From: Pseudomonas serbica
GTDB taxonomy: Bacteria > Pseudomonadota > Gammaproteobacteria > Pseudomonadales > Pseudomonadaceae
Length of the DNA: 64,000 bases
Direction: 5' to 3'
Assembly: GCF_028823535.1 (NCBI RefSeq)
Contig: NZ_JAQIYM010000018.1
Span: 1-64,000, forward strand
Positions 23,598 to 31,022 of the stretch are shown one piece after another (positions within the stretch are counted from its first letter, which is position 1; every line of letters starts with the position of its first letter). Under the pieces are notes generated by a model. It ran no database searches. It was not told the origin of the DNA and saw nothing but the letters and a program-made list of their open reading frames with translations. A program made the position numbers and the translations under genes.

Positions 23598-24503
23598 TTA
23601 AGCTGACTCGCGTTCCCAGATGTACAAGGTGGCCGGTGCCGGCTCCCAGATCCTGGCGTTTTCAATGCCCGGCAGGCTCGACAGCGCCTGATACTCAGAG
23701 GCCATGGCCACGTAGTCGTCGGTCTCGGCGAGGATCGCCGGCTTGCAGGCAATCGGGTCGCGGATCACCGCAAAGCCGTTGCGGGTGCCGATGGCGAAGG
23801 TGAAGAACCCGTCGAGGTCTTCCAGTGCATGGTCCAGCGCTTCTTTTAGCGAGTCGCCTTGCTGCAGGCGCCAGGTCAGGTAACCGGCGGCCACTTCGGT
23901 GTCGTTGTCGGTTTCGAACTGGATGCCTTCACGCTTGAGTTCCTGGCGCAGGCGGAAGTGATTGGACAGCGAGCCGTTGTGCACCAGGCACAGGTCGGCA
24001 CCGGTGGAAAACGGGTGGCTGCCTTCCATGGTCACCGCGCTCTCGGTGGCCATGCGGGTGTGGCCGATGATGTGGCTGCCCTGCATGCCGGCCAGGCCGA
24101 AGCGTTGGGAGATTTCCTGGGGCAAGCCCATGCCCTTGAGGATTTCGATGCTCTGCCCGGCGCTCATGATGCGCACGCCCGGCGCCAGTTCGGCGAGGAC
24201 CAGGCGTACTGGCGCCTCCTCGGCGTGGATCTTCAAGACGGCGGCGCTGGCGTTTTGAAACCAATCCAGCGAACAGCCCAGACGGCCTTCCAGTTCACCC
24301 ATCAGGGCGCTCCAGTCGAAGCTTTCGGTGGTGGCCTGCAGGGTCAACTTGACCCAGCCATCGGCCACTTCATCGCCGTAGATGGCGAAGCCGGCACTGT
24401 CCGGTCCACGGTCGGTCATGGCCTGCAACATCGGTTCGAAAAGTTGGCCCAGCCGGGATTCCAACTGCGGGTTTTTCAGGTAAAGACCTACGATTCCACA
24501 CAT
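23598..24503 (-). CDS. mgsA: N-methylglutamate synthase, class-II glutamine amidotransferase subunit
   Basis: About 301 residues starting MCGIVGLYL, so Cys2 would be the Ntn catalytic residue after Met removal. GHTRMATES and CLVHNGSLSNHFRLRQEL mark the amidotransferase domain. In this setting it would release methylamine from gamma-glutamylmethylamide or ammonia from glutamine for transfer by MgsC. The start at 24503 has GAGGA upstream; the longer frame extends into gmaS and is rejected. It is the first mgs gene, about 76 bases after gmaS. The alternative name is glxB. Confidence 0.9.
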   Translation of the reverse strand: MCGIVGLYLKNPQLESRLGQLFEPMLQAMTDRGPDSAGFAIYGDEVADGWVKLTLQATTESFDWSALMGELEGRLGCSLDWFQNASAAVLKIHAEEAPVRLVLAELAPGVRIMSAGQSIEILKGMGLPQEISQRFGLAGMQGSHIIGHTRMATESAVTMEGSHPFSTGADLCLVHNGSLSNHFRLRQELKREGIQFETDNDTEVAAGYLTWRLQQGDSLKEALDHALEDLDGFFTFAIGTRNGFAVIRDPIACKPAILAETDDYVAMASEYQALSSLPGIENARIWEPAPATLYIWERESA

Positions 24504-24579
24504 ATAACAGTCCTCACTGCGTTCGGCAGCCGCCAGTTTCAAGCGGCGAGATGGTTCGTTTGAGATCGCCGTATGGCGC

Positions 24580-25914
24580 TTAGAAAAATTCGGTGTAGCG
24601 CTGTACTTCCCAGTCGGAAACATGGCGGCTGTACTCCACCCACTCCATGCGCTTGAGCTTGATGAACTCGCCGACGATCTGCGGGCCCAACACCTCGGCA
24701 AACAACGGGTCGGCCTCTAGCGCATCGCAGGCTTCCTTGAGCGACTGCGGCAGGGTCTTGATGCCGCGCGCGGCGATCTGCTCCAGGCTCAGGCTGTAGA
24801 GGTTTTCGTTGCACACCTGGTCGATTTCCAGCTGGCGGTCGATGCCGTCCAGGCCCGCGGCGATGATCGCGGCGCTGACCAGATAGGGGTTGCAACCGGC
24901 GTCCGGCAGGCGGAATTCCAGGCGGCCGTACGGCACGCGAACCATCGCCGAACGGTTGTTGGCACCGAAGGCAATGAACGCCGGGGCCCAGGTCGCGCCG
25001 GACAACGAATTGCCCACCACCAGACGCTTGTAGGAGTTCACCGTCGGCGCCGCGAACGCGCAGAGCGCCGGGCCGTGGGCGAGCAAGCCGGCGGCGAAGT
25101 GATAGGCCATTTTCGACAGGCCCATGCCACTCGGGTCGCTGGCATCGAAGAACAGGTTCTTGTTCTCGGCGCTGCTGATCGACAGGTGAAAGTGCATGCC
25201 GTTGCCGGCGCGTTTCGGGTCGGGCTTGGGCATGAACGAACAGATCATGCCCAGGTCATTGGCGATCTCGCCGGCGGCCATGCGAAAGAAGGTGAAGCGA
25301 TCTGCCGAGGTCATGGCGTCGCTGTAGGTGTAGTTGATCTCGAACTGGCCGTTGGCGTCTTCGTGATCGATCTGATAGACCTCGAAATCCACCGCCTGCA
25401 AGGCTTCGGTCAGGCGCTCGAGAAATACCCGGGAACGCGACAGGCCTTTGTAGTCGTAGCAAGGCTTGTCCAGGTTGTCGCTGAGATCGACCAGTTGCAG
25501 CTTGCCCTGCTCGTCGCGACGCATCAGGTTGAACTCAGGCTCCAGGCCGGTATTGAGGGTCCAACCCTTATCCTCCAGGCGGCGGATCTGCTGCTGCAAT
25601 ACATAACGGCTGTCATAGGGATGGGGTTTGCCGTCGACATGACCGACGCACACCACCCGGCCATACCCCGCCTGCCAAGGCACGGGCGTCAGCGTGGACA
25701 GGTCACCGCGGGCCATGAAGTCCGGACCGTGCGGCTCCATGCCCATGCCACTGATCGCGAACCCGGCAAAACCGGCGCCCTCTTCGGCCACCGTCTTGAG
25801 CCCACAGATCGGCACCGATTTAGTCTTGGCCGCTCCGTGGATATCGACAAACTGCGCAAGCACGTACTTGATCCCGTGCTTGTCGATGATGCGCTGGGTT
25901 TCTGCTGGCAACAT
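24580..25914 (-). CDS. gmaS: Gamma-glutamylmethylamide synthetase (glutamine synthetase-like, GlnT)
   Basis: 444 residues of the glutamine synthetase superfamily. GLEPEFNLM near residue 140, QIDHEDANGQFEINY, GNGMHFHLSIS and NSYKRLVVG are the metal- and ATP-site motifs. RVPYGRLEFRLPDAGCNPYL near residue 330 corresponds to the substrate-binding arginines. It is shorter than GlnA and fits the GlnT/GMAS group, which joins methylamine to glutamate with ATP. AGGAG precedes the ATG. It heads the gmaS-mgsABC operon. Two TTCCCYRTRGGAA sites lie upstream of it. Confidence 0.9.
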   Translation of the reverse strand: MLPAETQRIIDKHGIKYVLAQFVDIHGAAKTKSVPICGLKTVAEEGAGFAGFAISGMGMEPHGPDFMARGDLSTLTPVPWQAGYGRVVCVGHVDGKPHPYDSRYVLQQQIRRLEDKGWTLNTGLEPEFNLMRRDEQGKLQLVDLSDNLDKPCYDYKGLSRSRVFLERLTEALQAVDFEVYQIDHEDANGQFEINYTYSDAMTSADRFTFFRMAAGEIANDLGMICSFMPKPDPKRAGNGMHFHLSISSAENKNLFFDASDPSGMGLSKMAYHFAAGLLAHGPALCAFAAPTVNSYKRLVVGNSLSGATWAPAFIAFGANNRSAMVRVPYGRLEFRLPDAGCNPYLVSAAIIAAGLDGIDRQLEIDQVCNENLYSLSLEQIAARGIKTLPQSLKEACDALEADPLFAEVLGPQIVGEFIKLKRMEWVEYSRHVSDWEVQRYTEFF

Positions 25915-25993
25915 TGCTCGTCACTCCTCGCGAAAGGCAAATCAGTTGTGGGTTGGCCCTGACTTTCTCTTTATTCCTGAAAAGAAAGTTTGT

Positions 25994-26006
25994 TTCCCTA
26001 TAGGAA
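25994..26006. promoter_or_regulatory. Candidate methylamine-regulon operator, copy 2 (TTCCCTATAGGAA)
   Basis: A 5-3-5 near-palindrome about 80 bases before gmaS, sharing TTCCC and RGGAA with the copies at 8759 and 26080. It would suit binding by the divergent XRE-cupin regulator. Confidence 0.55.
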
Positions 26007-26079
26007 TGCAAGGCCCTTGCCAGCTTCGCGAGCAGTGGGCGAAAAATGTTATCTGCGCTGTTTATATGGGAAAATTCTT

Positions 26080-26092
26080 TTCCCCATGGGAA
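26080..26092. promoter_or_regulatory. Candidate methylamine-regulon operator, copy 3 (TTCCCCATGGGAA)
   Basis: The most symmetric copy (TTCCC-CAT-GGGAA), in the middle of the gmaS/XRE-cupin divergent region. A further half-site, TATGGGAA, lies at about 26065-26072. These sit in a locally AT-richer stretch suited to promoters. Confidence 0.6.
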
Positions 26093-26185
26093 TATTGCCC
26101 GGCGGATGCAGCATCCCCCGACGCCGCGACTTGCACTTTCTCAGTGCGAAACTAATATTACTGAACGGAAAGTGTGCAGGATCCG

Positions 26186-26788
26186 ATGACTATGCCGACC
26201 GAAACTGCCCCGCGCCTCAAGCTTGAGCAATACCTGGGTTTGCAGATCAAGCGCCAGCGCCAGGCCCAGGACCTGAAACTGGCCGATGTGGCGAAGATTG
26301 CCGATATCAGCCAGGGCATGTTGAGCAAGATCGAAAACGCCCAGGTCTCCACCAGCCTCGACACCCTCAGCCGCCTGTGTGACGTGCTGGGCCTGCCTAT
26401 GTCGAAACTGTTCAGCGAGTACGACCAGCAGGATGGCAGCGCGTTATTGGTCAAGGCCGATCAGGGGATGGAGGTGGTTCGCCGCGGGACCGAGAAAGGT
26501 CATACCTACCATTTGCTCAATCACACCCGTGGACCGAAGAAAAGTTTCGAGGCCTATATGGTGAGCATGGATGACGCCAGCGAAGAGTTTCCGACCTTTT
26601 CCCACCCGGGGACGGAGTTTTTGCATTTGCTGGAAGGCGAGCTGATTTATCGCCATGGCAATCAGCTGTATCGCATGGAGGCTGGGGACAGCCTGACCTT
26701 CGAAGGGGAAATTCCCCATGGGCCGGAGGAGTTGGTGCAGGTGCCGATCCGGTTGCTGTCGATCATGAACTATGGGAACGACTCGTAG
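26186..26788 (+). CDS. XRE-family transcriptional regulator with cupin domain
   Basis: About 200 residues. An N-terminal helix-turn-helix (about residues 15-70, with LKLADVAKIADISQGMLSKI) is followed by a C-terminal cupin barrel (about 110-195). The cupin has HPGTEFLHLLEGELIYRHG and MEAGDSLTFEGEIPHGPEEL. Such regulators bind a small molecule in the cupin and usually control the adjacent catabolic genes. It is divergent from gmaS and shares its promoter region with two TTCCCYRTRGGAA sites. The likely role is control of methylamine assimilation. ATG at 26186 is used because AGGA stands just upstream; another in-frame ATG lies six bases on. The ligand is unknown. Confidence 0.88.
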   Translation: MTMPTETAPRLKLEQYLGLQIKRQRQAQDLKLADVAKIADISQGMLSKIENAQVSTSLDTLSRLCDVLGLPMSKLFSEYDQQDGSALLVKADQGMEVVRRGTEKGHTYHLLNHTRGPKKSFEAYMVSMDDASEEFPTFSHPGTEFLHLLEGELIYRHGNQLYRMEAGDSLTFEGEIPHGPEELVQVPIRLLSIMNYGNDS

Positions 26789-26841
26789 GATCAGCCAAGG
26801 CGAGGCAGCCTACGAGCCGACCTGATCCCAAGTGAACACAT

Positions 26842-26870
26842 GATCGTTCCCACGCTCCGTGGGAACGATC
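26842..26870. repeat. Inverted repeat GATCGTTCCCAC / GTGGGAACGATC
   Basis: A perfect 12-bp stem with a 5-nt loop. Similar CGTTCCCACGC...GTGGGAACG elements are, from memory, common between Pseudomonas genes. It stands just before a terminator. Confidence 0.7.
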
Positions 26871-26902
26871 CCCGCCCGGATCTCGCCAGGCGGGATTTTT
26901 TT
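26871..26902 (+). terminator. Rho-independent terminator of the XRE-cupin gene
   Basis: CCCGCC and GGCGGG enclose 12 bases and are followed by ATTTTTTT on the plus strand. It lies between the convergent XRE-cupin and NDH-2-like genes. Confidence 0.8.
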
Positions 26903-26923
26903 AATTACCCAACCTCACCGCCT

Positions 26924-28126
26924 TCACGCAACCGGAATCAACGGATCCGCTGCCGCCAATGCGCTTTCGCGGTTGGCCGCCGGCGGGTAGATCCACACGG
27001 TGTTGATCTGGGTCTTCAGCGACTTGCCTTCCTGGCGGGTCAGCTTGACCTGGCGATCCCAACCCTCGGTGTAGACCGCTCCCCAAGTCCCCAGATCCAG
27101 GCAGGTCACGTATTTGGGCTGGCTGTACGGCGTCGGGTCCACGCCGAGGATCTGCGCGGCAACGTTGTTGCCGGCATGCCGGCCCAGCGCGATGGCGTGC
27201 TGGCAGGTCATCAGCGCGTAGTTGCCGATGTCATCGGAGGCGGCGTAGGCGACGTCGCCGGTGGCGAAGATGTCGGGCTGACCGATGACCTGCAAATGAG
27301 CATCGACGTGCAGCCGGCCCAGGTGGTCGCGTTCGGCGGGGATCTGCTCGGTCAGCGAGCTGGCACGCACGCCGGTGGTCCAGATCACGGTCCGGGCGTC
27401 GATGCGCTGGCCGTCGGACAGGGTCACACCGTTTTCGTCGACGGCGACCACCGAGGCGTTGAGGTACCAATTGACGCCGGTTTCCTCACTGGCTTCGACG
27501 ATCTTCTCAGCGATTTGCGGGCCCATGGAGCCGCCAACCTTGCTGCCACGATCGACGATGATCACCTTGAAGTCCGCCCCCTCGCCGAGGATGGCGCGCA
27601 AGCGAGTGGGCATTTCAGTCGCCGTTTCGATGCCGGTAAAACCACCGCCGGCCACCACCACCGTGTTGCGAGCCTGGCTCTGCGGTTGGTTGACCAGGGA
27701 CTTGAGGTGGGCTTCCAGGCGCATGGCCTGCTCGATCTGATCGACGTCGAACGCATGTTCGGCCACACCCGGGGTGCCAGGCAGTGCGAGACGGCTGCCG
27801 GTGGCCAGAACGAGTTTGTCGTAGATGAAGAGGTGTTTTTCGCCTTGGGCGTCAACGTAACCCACTCGTTTCTGCTCGACATCGATGGTCTCGGCAGCCC
27901 CCTTGATGAACTTGACACCGACTTCATCAAACAGCTCGCCGATGGGCGCCGCCAGTTGATGGGCGTTTGGCTCATAGAAGCGTGGTCGCACACGCAGTTC
28001 GGCCTGAGGTGCCAGTACCGTCACCTCAACGTCATGGTGGCCGTGGATATCGAACAGGCGAGTGGCGCTCAAAGCGCTCCACATGCCACCAAAACCTGCG
28101 CCAATGACCAGAATGCGTTGTTTCAT
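26924..28126 (-). CDS. NAD(P)/FAD-dependent oxidoreductase, type II NADH dehydrogenase-like
   Basis: 400 residues of the pyridine nucleotide-disulphide reductase fold. The FAD site GAGFGGMWSA is near the N terminus. The NADH site VVAGGGFTGIETATEM is near residue 165, and the second FAD motif IFATGDVAYA is near residue 290. It lacks the extended membrane-anchoring C terminus of Ndh, so it could be a soluble or peripheral quinone or dye reductase. It is divergent from an Rrf2 regulator, with the inverted repeat TAACTACGA-N9-TCGTAGTTA between them. That arrangement suggests control by the regulator, perhaps in response to redox or nitrosative stress. Confidence 0.85.
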   Translation of the reverse strand: MKQRILVIGAGFGGMWSALSATRLFDIHGHHDVEVTVLAPQAELRVRPRFYEPNAHQLAAPIGELFDEVGVKFIKGAAETIDVEQKRVGYVDAQGEKHLFIYDKLVLATGSRLALPGTPGVAEHAFDVDQIEQAMRLEAHLKSLVNQPQSQARNTVVVAGGGFTGIETATEMPTRLRAILGEGADFKVIIVDRGSKVGGSMGPQIAEKIVEASEETGVNWYLNASVVAVDENGVTLSDGQRIDARTVIWTTGVRASSLTEQIPAERDHLGRLHVDAHLQVIGQPDIFATGDVAYAASDDIGNYALMTCQHAIALGRHAGNNVAAQILGVDPTPYSQPKYVTCLDLGTWGAVYTEGWDRQVKLTRQEGKSLKTQINTVWIYPPAANRESALAAADPLIPVA

Positions 28127-28215
28127 TTTTTACTCCAGGGGAAAAACCAGGCAATGAAATGGGCTCAGGGGTAGGCACTCGCGTTCTCTCGGAGGCGTCT
28201 GCGCTCCCGACCTGA

Positions 28216-28242
28216 TAACTACGACTTTATTGATCGTAGTTA
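28216..28242. promoter_or_regulatory. Perfect inverted repeat TAACTACGA-N9-TCGTAGTTA, candidate Rrf2 operator
   Basis: Two 9-base arms are exact reverse complements separated by nine bases, about 90 bases from the flavoprotein start. It lies in the divergent region shared with the Rrf2 gene, which makes it the best operator candidate. Confidence 0.7.
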
Positions 28243-28415
28243 AATCGGGCAAGGTGTTTTTTTCAATGGTTCGAATCGACGCCATCGATACACCGGCCAA
28301 ACCGCACTGAATCCGATGCTGCCGAGGCTTTTGCAGCGCCTGGAGAAAATCGCAATCGTTGCCCGGCATAAGGCTCAACTGCTAGTATTTGCGACAACAT
28401 TTGTCGGATATAGAT

Positions 28416-28985
28416 ATGTCTCTTTACAGCGCGGGCGTCGAGTACGGTATTCACTGCCTGATTTTCCTGGTGGGCAACGGCGGTGAGACCCGCGAGGCAA
28501 GCGTGCGCGACCTTGCAGAGTTGCAAGGCGTGCCGCTGGACTATCTGGCGAAAATCTTCACCAAACTGGCCAAGGCAAAACTGGTGGTCGCCACCGAAGG
28601 CGTGCGGGGTGGTTTCAAGCTGGCGCGGCCGGCCGATGAGATCAGCCTGCTGGACATCGTCAATGCCATCGACGGGCGCAAGGCGATTTTCGAATGCCGG
28701 GAAATCCGCGGTCGCTGCGCGTTATTTGAAGGCCAGGCTCCCGAATGGGCGCTGGACGGCCCTTGCTCGGTACACGCCGCCATGTTGACTGCGCAGAAGC
28801 GCATGGAAGAAGCCCTCGCCCAACAGACCATCCTGGATATCGCCAGGAGGGTCGGACGAAAGGCACCGGCGCAGTTCAGTGCGCAGGTCGAAAACTGGAT
28901 GAGTGATCGGCGAGAAAAGAAAGGTACCGCCAATGCCCAGGACAATGACGCTCAGCTAATCAAGGTCACCGAGATCGGCGACTAA
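28416..28985 (+). CDS. Rrf2-family transcriptional regulator
   Basis: About 189 residues. An N-terminal winged helix has YGIHCLIFL and LDYLAKIFTKLAKAKLVVAT. The Cys region lies at about 94-117 (ECREIRGRC and GPC). Cys at 94, 101 and 117 resemble the iron-sulphur ligands of NsrR and IscR in placement, although the last spacing is longer. It probably senses iron-sulphur, NO or redox state and represses the divergent oxidoreductase. The start at 28416 fits the family; an upstream in-frame ATG at 28389 adds residues not usual for it. The C-terminal tail of about 50 residues is long and charged. Confidence 0.88.
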   Translation: MSLYSAGVEYGIHCLIFLVGNGGETREASVRDLAELQGVPLDYLAKIFTKLAKAKLVVATEGVRGGFKLARPADEISLLDIVNAIDGRKAIFECREIRGRCALFEGQAPEWALDGPCSVHAAMLTAQKRMEEALAQQTILDIARRVGRKAPAQFSAQVENWMSDRREKKGTANAQDNDAQLIKVTEIGD

Positions 28986-28988
28986 CCC

Positions 28989-29327
28989 CTACAGGCAGTC
29001 CCGCACTGCCTGGCGCATTGCCGCTGACTTTGCCCAAGGCGGCCCCTGGTATAGCGAAACCCGGCTGCCATCCTTGTACTTGACGATATCCAGCACCTCA
29101 TCGGCCGTTATGATGCTCGGCGCGGTGATCCGGTAGCCGTTGGAAATCGATGTCTGAGTCGTCTTGGCTACATCCTTTTGCCATGCCGGCAATACACACG
29201 CGGCGACGTCCTTGGGTACCTTGTCGCTCGGCTTGTTGTAGTTCGGCTCCCCTGGCACCAGGGACGCCGGCAACGAACACCCCGACAACAACGCCATTAC
29301 CACTCCCCCCATCAACATTCGACTCAT
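28989..29327 (-). CDS. Small putative lipoprotein
   Basis: 112 residues with a lipoprotein signal peptide: MSRMLMGG, a hydrophobic run and the lipobox LLSGC at about residues 13-17. The mature part ends in YQGPPWAKSAAMRQAVRDCL. It should be attached to the outer or inner membrane in the periplasm. No enzyme motif is visible. It converges on the Rrf2 gene with almost no gap. Function unknown. Confidence 0.75.
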   Translation of the reverse strand: MSRMLMGGVVMALLSGCSLPASLVPGEPNYNKPSDKVPKDVAACVLPAWQKDVAKTTQTSISNGYRITAPSIITADEVLDIVKYKDGSRVSLYQGPPWAKSAAMRQAVRDCL

Positions 29328-29400
29328 GAAACATCCTTAAACCTGAAAAAATAAAATGTAGCCTGTTGTCGCACTGACAGCCATTTTGTTGCATCGAGCC

Positions 29401-29619
29401 TCAAGGGCTCATGCCGTTATCGCCGGGATCCGGGTAGGAGCGCTTGTTGAGATAGGTCGTCCATCGTTCGAAGGCGTCGTGCTGCCATTGACTGACCCTC
29501 TCCCACTCCGGCCCGCTGAACTGGTGCCCGGAAATGAGATTCATCATCTCGCTGGTGGCCGCATCCAGATCGGCTTTCAGTGCCTGGGCATGCGCCCGGA
29601 AGTCATCGGTTGTCGTCAT
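29401..29619 (-). CDS. Small conserved-looking hypothetical protein (72 aa)
   Basis: A soluble 72-residue protein, MTTTDDFRAHAQALKADL at the start and a WERVSQWQHDAFERWTTYL helix-rich centre. Composition looks protein-coding, with a weak AGGG upstream. No motif identifies it. It is divergent from the 79-residue frame at 29799. Confidence 0.6.
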   Translation of the reverse strand: MTTTDDFRAHAQALKADLDAATSEMMNLISGHQFSGPEWERVSQWQHDAFERWTTYLNKRSYPDPGDNGMSP

Positions 29620-29798
29620 TTTGAACGGACCCTGCCCTGGTAAAATGTCGGCACTTCACTACGACAGCAAACGACGGCCAATCTTCCGGACCGCGCAAAA
29701 TTCCCGACCGAAGGTAGCCCTTTGGCATCAGACGAACACAACGCCCCGCCACGGGATAGGGTCTAAAATTGGGTAGCACAACCTTACGGGAGATCATC

Positions 29799-30038
29799 AT
29801 GTGGCTCAACGAACATGAACAGACGCTTCGGCGTGATCTGCAAGGGCTGGCATCGGACCTGCGCTGGTCGGCGGTAGAGCTGCTGCGCATCGCCGAACAA
29901 CTGCGCCTGTCGGGCAACGATGTCGACGCAGAAGCCGTGAGGCGCCTGTGCGATTTGTTTCAGGGCGATGAACAACGGCTGTCGGGTTATGCCGAGGAAG
30001 TGAAGGCCAAGATCATCAGTCGAAACAAGGATAAATAG
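29799..30038 (+). CDS. Small helical hypothetical protein (79 aa)
   Basis: 79 residues, almost entirely predicted helix, starting MWLNEHEQTLRRDL and ending with a Lys-rich AKIISRNKDK tail. GGGAG lies about seven bases before the ATG at 29799, which is why this start is preferred over 29769. No known domain is recognised. Confidence 0.65.
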   Translation: MWLNEHEQTLRRDLQGLASDLRWSAVELLRIAEQLRLSGNDVDAEAVRRLCDLFQGDEQRLSGYAEEVKAKIISRNKDK

Positions 30039-30051
30039 CGGGTGTCATGCC

Positions 30052-30201
30052 GTGAACAAGGCACTGGTCACGGTGCTGGCGGGCTGCAGCACCGATTCGC
30101 AGGTCTATCAGGATCAGCCGCTGGTGGCAAAGGTCGAGACCGGGATGAGCAAGGCAACCGTCCCGCAGCAGCGACGGCTATCGCGTCGTTATCCTAAAGA
30201 A
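30052..30201 (+). pseudogene. Remnant of a small OsmE/SmpA-like lipoprotein gene
   Basis: The frame starts GTG and reads MNKALVTVLAGC, a shortened lipoprotein signal, then QDQPLVAKVETGMSKATV, which resembles the OsmE family. After this the frame loses family character, while the next frame reads DGYRVVILK at about 30167-30195. That pattern fits an internal deletion or frameshift and a shortened signal peptide. The open frame to 30435 runs through a terminator and over the opposite gene, so it is not real. Confidence 0.45.
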
Positions 30202-30225
30202 AAAGCCCCGGTGAACCGGGGCTTT
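30202..30225. terminator. Bidirectional rho-independent terminator
   Basis: AAAGCCCCGG / CCGGGGCTTT forms a perfect 10-bp stem with a TGAA loop. The minus strand continues with TTCTTT after the stem, which suits the DUF2188 gene ending at 30236. The plus strand also gains a TTT within the stem. Confidence 0.85.
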
Positions 30226-30235
30226 GCACCTGCCT

Positions 30236-30433
30236 TCATGTCGCTTGCTGATTGCGAGGCTTGTTTGAACGGGTTTTATAACCAGGCAGCGCAGCCGCAA
30301 AAGCCAGCGCTTCTTCCCGACTGGCAAACGAGCCAAGCCGGTCGCCTTGGGTGCAGACGCGCCACGGGCCGTTATTCACACTTAGTACGTCGTAACCGTT
30401 CATGTGCATCTTGTTCAACATCGGAACGCTCAT
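30236..30433 (-). CDS. DUF2188-like small protein (65 aa)
   Basis: About 65 residues, MSVPMLNKMHMNGYDVLSVN at the start, then GPWRVCTQGDRLGSFASREE and a basic tail. The short two-strand, one-helix pattern with W and an AALAFA-like helix fits DUF2188. GGAGGTGACT immediately before the ATG at 30433 fixes the start; the longer frame is rejected. Function of the family is unknown. Confidence 0.7.
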   Translation of the reverse strand: MSVPMLNKMHMNGYDVLSVNNGPWRVCTQGDRLGSFASREEALAFAAALPGYKTRSNKPRNQQAT

Positions 30434-30649
30434 AGTCACCTCCACCTTGGCAGTGATCAGGATTGACTTGCCTACCTTACACCCCCTGCCGTGAAGATGC
30501 CGACCAGACGTCGAATCAGGACTGCGGCAACGGGATTGCACTTTTAGACAACTATGCAACTCCAAATGTCCAGGAAACAGGCAATGGGTTGCGGCCCGTA
30601 TATTGCATTTTTGTTACCATTTTGTGACAGCCCTGGATTGAACTTACAA

Positions 30650-31012
30650 ATGAAAGTACGCGCAACCGTCATTTGCGAGCAAGACCGGCACGTCCTCATG
30701 GTGCGCAAGCCCAGGAGTCGCTGGATGTTGCCCGGCGGCAAGGTTGAACCCGGTGAGACCGCGCAGGATGCCGCCGCGCGCGAGTTGCAGGAAGAAACCG
30801 GACTGGGTGCCGACGATATGCTGTACCTGATGGAACTGGAATCGGGGGGTACCCGACACCATGTCTACGAAGCATCGTTGTCGAGTCCAGATCAGGCGCG
30901 ACCGCAAAACGAGATCTTCGATTGCCTCTGGTTCCCGCTGGACTCGGTGCAGAACCTCAACCCCAGCGACGCCACGCTGCGAATCATCAGCGCATTTCGG
31001 CGTCGCCTTTAG
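30650..31012 (+). CDS. Nudix hydrolase (MutT-like)
   Basis: About 120 residues with a complete Nudix box, Gx5Ex7REUxEExGU, read as GGKVEPGETAQD (from residue 29) and ARELQEETGL (to residue 52). It hydrolyses a nucleoside diphosphate linked to another group; the substrate cannot be told from the sequence. ATG at 30650 is used because it begins the family's first strand (MKVRATVICEQ). It converges on benD. Confidence 0.88.
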   Translation: MKVRATVICEQDRHVLMVRKPRSRWMLPGGKVEPGETAQDAAARELQEETGLGADDMLYLMELESGGTRHHVYEASLSSPDQARPQNEIFDCLWFPLDSVQNLNPSDATLRIISAFRRRL

Positions 31013-31022
31013 GCCTCGCGCT

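Noticed and set aside
30202..30435. Continuation of the lipoprotein-like frame past 30201
   Set aside because: It passes through a terminator and over the DUF2188 gene in antisense.
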